Positions 57,546-64,000 of a stretch of 64,000 nt of DNA are shown here, one piece after another. Position 1 is the first letter of the stretch. The number at the start of each line of letters is the position of its first letter. The stretch is from Candolleomyces eurysporus (Eukaryota; Basidiomycota; Agaricomycetes; Agaricales; Psathyrellaceae): contig JANBPK010000761.1 of assembly GCA_027579435.1 (NCBI GenBank), forward strand, positions 3,825-67,824. Direction: 5' to 3'. Both the position numbers and the translations under genes were made by a program. The notes under the pieces are model-generated. The model saw only the letters and a program-made list of their open reading frames with translations, searched no databases and was not told where the DNA came from.

Positions 57546-59209
57546 ATGGATGAAGAATACGACGTAGGCATCCAACCCATCGTCCATGAACGCGTGCTCA
57601 TCATGCTCCCNTNAGGTCATTGTCCTCGGCACTGGCCTGACGGAGTGTATCCTGTCGGGGTTGCTCTCCGTCGAGGGCAAGAAGGTCTTGCACATGGATC
57701 GTAACGACTACTATGGAGGAGACAGTGCCAGCTTGAACTTGACTCAGGTATGCTCAGACAACCTCTTGTCTGACAGGTGGTTGACCGTCATCAGCTGTAT
57801 CGTAAATTCCGCCCTGATCAAGCCCCGCCAACGGAGCTTGGGCGCGACAGGGACTACGCCATCGACCTCGTTCCCAAATTCATCATTGCGTCTGGTGAAT
57901 TGACGAAGATCCTTGTTCACACTGAAGTCACCAGATACCTCGAGTTCAAGCAGATCGCTGGTAGCTTNGTTTATCGTGACGGCAAGATCTCCAAGGTGCC
58001 TAGCACTGAGATGGANGCTGTGAAGAGCCCCCTCATGGGTCTCTTCGAGAAACGACGAGCCAAGAAGTTCTTCGAGTTCCTGCAGAACTGGAAGGATGAG
58101 GATCCTACCACTCACCAAGGTAACCAGCCCCCATATCNACNTTTGATCGTAGTNGCTTATNTATCTGTTTCTAGGGATCAACCTCGACAGGGACAGCATG
58201 AAGACCGTCTACGAGAAATTCGGTCTCGAGCCGGGAACTCAGGACTTCATTGGCCATGCTATGGCTCTGTATCTTGATGACGAGTAAGCCAGGTTGCTGN
58301 GTGTTTACTGGTTGGTGGCTAAGCGGCCTTCAGTTACATCACNAAACCAGCAAGGCCAACTTACGACCGTATCATCCTCTATACTTCCTCCATGGCCCGA
58401 TATGGCAAATCTCCCTACATCTATCCTCTCTATGGTCTNGGAGAGCTCCCTCAGTCATTTGCACGACTGAGTGCCATCTACGGTGGAACATACATGCTTG
58501 ACAAGCCCATTGATGAGATTGTCACGGANTCTGAAGGAAAGTTCGTCGGTGTGCGCAGNGGCGAAGAAACNGTGAAGGCCAAACAGGTTATTGGCGACCC
58601 CAGCTACTTCGGCGCNGGAAAGGAGCTCGAAGGGGGCAAGATGCGAACTATCGAGGAAGGCAAGGTTGTTCGAGCAATCTGTCTGCTCAAGCACCCCATC
58701 CCTGGAACTGAAGACTCCGACTCGTGCCAAATTATCATCCCCCAGAACCAGGTCGGCCGCCGTAACGGTATGTTTCCGGGTATCTTATGCGATTGTATAC
58801 CTATTGACGCTGTTTAAAGATATCTACATCGCCATGGTTTCGTCCACCCACAATGTCTGTGCTAAGGACATTTATGTTGCCATTGTCAGTACTATCGTGG
58901 AGACCGACAAGCCCGAGCTTGAGATCGCTCCTGGTNTGAACCTGTTGGGCCCCGTCTACGACAAGTGAGAGGNAACTTCAGATCTTGTGCTGTGTCTNCA
59001 TTCTAACCGAGTCAACTTTTAGGTTTGTTTCCATCAGNCCTCTCTACACCCCCACCAGCACAGGCAAAGAAGACAACATCTTCATCACGCGCTCCTATGA
59101 CGCCACCTCTCACTTCGAGACTGTTGTGGAGGATGTTCAGGACGTCTTCAAGCGTGTTACCGGCAATGACTTGGTCNTGAAGAAGCGTGACGTTGAGGTC
59201 CAGAGTTAA
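57546..59209 (+). CDS. GDI1: Rab GDP-dissociation inhibitor
   Basis: Extracts and recycles GDP-bound prenylated Rab GTPases from membranes. First coding exon is just 18 nt (MDEEYD, 57546-57563), then [40 protein letters not shown]: the conserved GDI/REP region 1. Further exons: [115 protein letters not shown] (SCR regions), [20 protein letters not shown]. The last exon ends [11 protein letters not shown] (stop 59207-59209). About 445 residues, normal. Several N calls but no frame break. Confidence 0.97.
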
Positions 59210-59323
59210 ATCACTGCGCCTTCTNGAGCCNCGCTCCAATCTGACGGTTACCANTGCTTGCTTTTCAATTGACTACGACGATCTGTACATATAATAATAT
59301 TTTTTTGGTCATAAAGTGGAATT

Positions 59324-62300
59324 TTAAAAGAATGCATTCATATCGAACTCGGGTACATTAATGTTTTGTTTGGCCGACTTCATCAAGCTGCCTAACCCTG
59401 CCTTGCGGGCAATGAGGTCGCTCTCTTCCTCGATCTTCCCCAGACCCAACGACCTTTGGCCAACGGGCGTATCAGAGCGAGAGGAGGGTAAGGAGGTGAC
59501 GTCAATATCGATCATAATTGACGAGCGGCGAGCCATCGCCGGTTCCAACGGGAATATAGGTCTGGAGCCAGGAGATGATGGATTCCACGATATGGATCCA
59601 TTGAGAGGTGAACTCGCTGGAGAGTGAATGACTGTTGACGGTCTAGCAAAGGACCACGATTGGACGAGGTCNAGGGCCAATGCATGGCAACCTATCACAT
59701 AAAGCGGAGTTAATTGGTNAATAAACNAGAAGATAGAAATGTATAGAAATTTAACGTACCCATGCGACAAAAGACTTTGGCTATCTGGAGGATAAACTTG
59801 AATTCCGATCTTCCAGAAATTTCACTCGTTCCCTTGGCAGCCTGGAGAGTCTTCGAACGAAGTTGGGAGAATAACAAAGCCGTGCTTGGATCGTCGTAAA
59901 ATGGCTCTCGAATTTCTTCGACGATGACATTGAACGCNGAGGCAACGTCTTGCAAAGGCGTCTAAGAAGGNATTTNAGNACTAGATTACTTGCAGTAGAG
60001 TTTAGGTCANCGTACCAANAAAATCCGTACTGCAAGGTCCCGACGATGGAGCACCCAGAATGCCCAGCTTCCAAGATATCGGTTCCCGGACTCAAATGCG
60101 ATGGGTATAACCGTCCCGGAGAGGATGTCTTTGAGCACAGGACCCTCATTGCTTTGTTCCACTACTCGAGCGATAGCAATTGCCAATTGGAAGTCTTTCT
60201 GATGCTTGAGACAAACGTTGACCGCGTCCTTCAACGCCCCTCCGAGTAAGAAGAACGCTGCGGCGTATTCTAAAACCTGCCATCAGGGCTTATAATCCAC
60301 AGTGACGAAGATCAAACTGACCAAAGCGCTGCTTGCCTAGCAATGCGAATGCGTTCTTGAGTGCAGCGGTTCGCCATCGGCCCTCGGAAAAATCNTTATT
60401 CAGGAACTTGAGCATNAGCGGCTGCTCCTTGTGCCATGCCGCTTGTCTCCAAAGTCCATGCACTAGCTTGTGTTTCCCAAGGGCGAAATAAAACAACGAG
60501 CAGGCAGTAGGNTCCCGTGCGTCACCCGCCATATACTCATTGCGAGCTATCACTTCGAACTGCTGCTTCTACAACCAGGGTTCAAAAACGGAACACTGTA
60601 GGAGAAGCTTGAAACTTACCAGAGTTTCTGGCGAATTCAGCCATAGAGGTACTCCCAAAGCTCTCGCCTCTGACCACGTCAGTTTGCCCCCACAGGCAGC
60701 CACTGATGAGTTCAACAATAGATCTTGACTCTCGCTGTGGAATGCCCAGATTATGTCTCGGTATCGAAGACGTTCCCGCTTTGCTGATTTGGGGGGCAGC
60801 GTCGAGCTTTGAGAGGCCCTCTGGTTCAAGATATAGAACGATCGCATAGAGATCAAATATCGAAGTCCGTTTTCGTCCAAGGCGCGGCGTTGCTCNTCAG
60901 TCTGTGCANGGTGTTTCAGTAACGCCTGGNNGAAGNGGNCNTAGCTTTCNTACCTCCAATGTAGTTTGGATAAGGACGATCAAATGCGCTTGNTCGTTNG
61001 ANGTCAAGTGAGGTAGCTGATGGGATTCTAAGTGTCGGATTAAGCGTGTCACCAATGCACGAGAGAATTCTNCCTCATCCGAGCTACANGCAAGCTGAGA
61101 ANATTGCGATGNATNTATGACTTGGAGNAACGTACTCATCATTCGACCCGTTGGAATTGAAGAGGGTCTTGTAATGCTTTTGNGGACCCTAATGACGAGA
61201 TCAGCNATTAGTATTCAAGCGGAAAGGTGCTACTCACAGAAGAAAGACTTTTGCTGTCTCTTTCTAGATAGCGCTCNACCGGGAGTGCCGTCCATTCNAC
61301 TTGATCATCCCCACTTTCATGGCGTTCGACNGCNCGAGCTAGNTTTACAATGATNTCCTTCACCAATCCGAGTTTGCCTTCGGAGGATCAGTGAATAAAC
61401 GAACGCCAAGTTTATGATCAACGTACCCCAAAGCAAGCACTGGAGAAGCATCTGAGGATTATAATCTTCCAGNGGACCGTTCCTTCGAGCGACGTGNTCA
61501 AACANANTCTCATGAGATGCCTCCGGTTCGCGATGNTCAGCATCATAAGGTTCACTGAACAGATACATCTGTTGTCCTGCTGCGATGAGGAAAGAACCAT
61601 GTGCCATCCACACTGAATCNCTGATTGTATGAGGAGTCAACCTNCATAAAGATATTAGAGTGCGAAGGGGANAGACAACTGGAGGGCAACTTGCCCTGAA
61701 ATGTCTATTCTGTGNCANAGAGCCCAGCCAGGACCTTCCTCGAAGTACGTCATCCGCTGTTGACAAAGAATGTCGACATGGCGNGAGTAACCGACGGCCA
61801 ATATAGATTGCGAATCGCTAGTAGANCTCCAGTCCAGGTCNAGAATAAGATTGCTAAAGACANACGTNAATAACCGTATNTTGGGCTCTATGGCAGATGT
61901 GCTTACTTGTCCACCCTCTGATATTCAAGGCCAGTGGCAAACTCAGACTCGGTCGAGTCCCANATCGTCAATTCGTCATGTTCTCCTTGNCCGATAACTG
62001 GGCAGGNGNNTCAAAATGAGTGNAANAGTNNANNCCTANAACTCGAACATACCNAGNGCNGTTTTCTTCATNGAGCTNCACTTTGCCTTCTTGAANCCGC
62101 TCCTNTTTGTTCTGACCTTGCCGGTACACTTCCAAGCTTGCCCATTGGACGCTTCCAGAGCCCAGAATGCCAGTTCACCCTCTTGAGACACACTCAAAAG
62201 AACGTCGTGTTCGGACCAGTCTCTGAGGTTTCCCCAAGCCATTGGGTCCACAGGCTGGATGAACTTTGGGGTTGAAGGGAGAGGAAGCGGTGTCTGCGAT

Positions 62301-64000
62301 ACAATCGAGAGTTCTGGATTGGGTCCTCCGGTACACTTGATCTGAATGACNGTATAGTCGGTCGCTATCGCTATCATGAATTCACAGCCAGAAGGAGAAG
62401 GCATAGTGAAGAGCGATTCGAGGCGAGGCAACTTCAAAGTCTGAGGAGGGGAGCAGTGCAGAGTTAAATTTCCCGACTCTTGGAGGAAGGTGGCAAATTG
62501 GTGACCTAGCACAAACTCGTTACCATACGCTGGAACTGGGTATCAAGTGGCCTACCTTGAGACAAAACAACCATGAATTGGGCGTTTACCCAACTTCCNG
62601 TCCGCTTCAACTCTGTGCCTCGCTTTCCGATTGTCCAGGAGTCCCCGTCAAGATCTCCTCGAATTACGCCGACGCCTTTTCCTTCAGGCGTTCTTACAAG
62701 CCGTAATATGTCNGATTCCTCGGCGATGTCCCTCTCAGGAAACGAGGCCACAAGCTCAAGCCCGTGAGATCGGGCGTCGAAAAATGCAAGCGGGGAAAGT
62801 TTGAAAGTCATGAGAGGAGTACTTGTGACTAATGTCAACAACTTTGGATCAGGGTGAGGCAAAAGATAGAGATATGATGGGGGATGCTTGAAGATAGAGG
62901 GCTGTGACTGCTGCAAGGTGAATTGGCGAAGTAACGTAGGGGGGCGTCGATCGATATTCTGCGCACTTGGTCAGATAGGCACAGCGGGTAAGAGGGCATC
63001 GAACGTACTGCAACGGCCGTGACTACGAGGGAGCCGTCGCCAAGTATGCGAACGAACATGTCCCAACCCTCGTCTTGAATCTCCTTGATTCTCTTGTTTT
63101 TNCCATTGTCTTCTTCAGTCGAGTTCTTCAAAATGTAATTCAGCACCGTTCCAACCGTTTGGCGATCAAGCCAAAAGATTGANGAGCACGAATTGGCATG
63201 ATGGAGGGCAACNGAAAAGGGAAGAGCAGAGAATAGATCTAAGGATGAATGCAACTGCAAGTATTCCGGGGAGTCAAGGATGGGTATGAATATTCGCAAT
63301 ACCGAGTCGGTAGTGATACTATAAAGGATTAGGTCATATCTACGAAGTAATGAGTCCATCGTAGTTTCAACAAAAATAGCCTTTCCGCACCGACTTGAAG
63401 CTTGAGGGCGGCGCCAGGCAATTTTGACTACTGGACGGGGGTGTGGGAGAAGTTGCGTCTGTCTTCCAGATGTAGTAGAGAAAAGGCGCAAGGCGGTATC
63501 GTGCTAAAGTTTAAAGCTCAGTTTCGGACCGTTGGAAGGAAGATTAAAAGGGCATGCCTTGCAGACAGTTGCAATGTACATAAGGGAAGGTGCAAAGTTG
63601 GCATGTATGATGGCCTTTACCCTAAAGTGGATGAGAAAGAAGGGAGCGGAAGAGNTACGCTGGCAAACTTACGGAGCGGACCATTTCAAGGACCAGGTTG
63701 GCAAATCATTCTCTAACACCAGAGTATACACAGAGAAGCCCCTCTCAGTCCCGACGGCGAGTAGCCCTGCAAATACATGAGTCTTTTGAGAGATGAAGCC
63801 AGCGGGCGAATGCTTACCNGCTTTGTTGTCGAGTGCGGTCACGGTGTGTCCTTCCGGAAGGACCAGAGTTGAGTGCACTCTCCACGCATTGTCCTGCACG
63901 CCTGATAAAGCCCACGCTGCGACTCGGGTGTTCATTGCGGCGACAATCTGACTGAAGGTTGGNATGCAGCGCAAGAGAGATCCGGTGATCTTCTTACCAG
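59324..64000 (-). CDS. RAV1: RAVE complex subunit Rav1 (partial, 5' end outside window)
   Basis: Rav1/DMXL family: the RAVE complex reassembles the V-ATPase V1 and Vo sectors, on vacuole and endosome. The gene enters from the right edge, so the start is missing. Rightmost exon carries a beta-propeller stretch (VAAWALSGVQDNAWRVHSTL). Further exons show WD-like repeats (DLAFPSPSGCEFMIAIATDY-like text, LSVSQEGELAFWAL), and the helical Rav1p_C domain: NGLRYLISMRSFYILNQ, WHKEQPXMLKFLN, WRTAALKNAFALLGKQRF, GGALKDAVNVCLKHQKDFQL, AIAIARVVEQ. C-terminus: SLMKSAKQNINVPEFDMNAF with stop at 59324-59326, as in Rav1 tails. N calls are dense at 60880-62100. Faces GDI1 tail to tail, 114 bp apart. Confidence 0.88.

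Overview
The window reads as a gene-dense nuclear contig from a filamentous fungus, most likely a mushroom-forming basidiomycete (Agaricomycetes). The grounds are near-universal short spliceosomal introns (mostly about 50-60 nt, often with a CTAAC/CTGAC-like branch site), several very small internal exons, tight intergenic spacing, and protein families typical of fungi. I saw no rRNA, tRNA, CRISPR array, transposon or virus-like element. The assembly carries many single N calls, in clusters. At least two of them sit where an open frame otherwise breaks, so small frame irregularities should be treated as sequence quality first.

Layout, left to right: epoxide-hydrolase-like enzyme (-), mitochondrial m-AAA protease (+), Dal5/Tna1-type MFS transporter (-), urease accessory protein UreD (-), Byr4/Bfa1-type SIN-pathway GAP subunit (-), NRDE2 (-), NIP7 (+), SEC39 (+), a Ser-rich coiled-coil protein (-), CGR1 (+), VPS18 (-), SHB17-like phosphatase (+), a long coiled-coil protein (+), mitochondrial carrier YHM2 (+), an Mpv17/PMP22 protein (+), TRAPP subunit TRS85 (-), a small hypothetical gene (-), AidB-like acyl-CoA dehydrogenase (-), a GW/WG-rich protein (-), an LCCL-domain membrane protein (-), two conserved or hypothetical proteins (-), seipin (+), an SH3BGR/thioredoxin-fold protein (-), low-molecular-weight tyrosine phosphatase (+), methylmalonate-semialdehyde dehydrogenase (-), a protein with three Myb/SANT-like modules (+), Rab GDI (+) and RAV1 (-, running off the right edge).

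Most genes are ordinary housekeeping genes with no single shared pathway. Themes that recur are membrane traffic and tethering (SEC39, VPS18, TRS85, GDI1, RAV1), mitochondrial function (m-AAA protease, YHM2, MMSDH), ribosome biogenesis (NIP7, CGR1), and nitrogen use (UreD beside a Dal5/Tna1-like permease, with paired GATA-type sites upstream of UreD). Several gene pairs are divergent with only about 130-220 bp between start codons, which suggests shared promoters.

I did not find a clearly new multi-gene system. The best leads are (i) extreme exon architecture: a 7-nt microexon in the SHB17-like gene, consecutive 17-nt and 9-nt exons in YHM2, and two probable GC-AG introns; (ii) the GW/WG-rich protein as a possible Argonaute-hook protein; and (iii) the triple Myb-like module protein.
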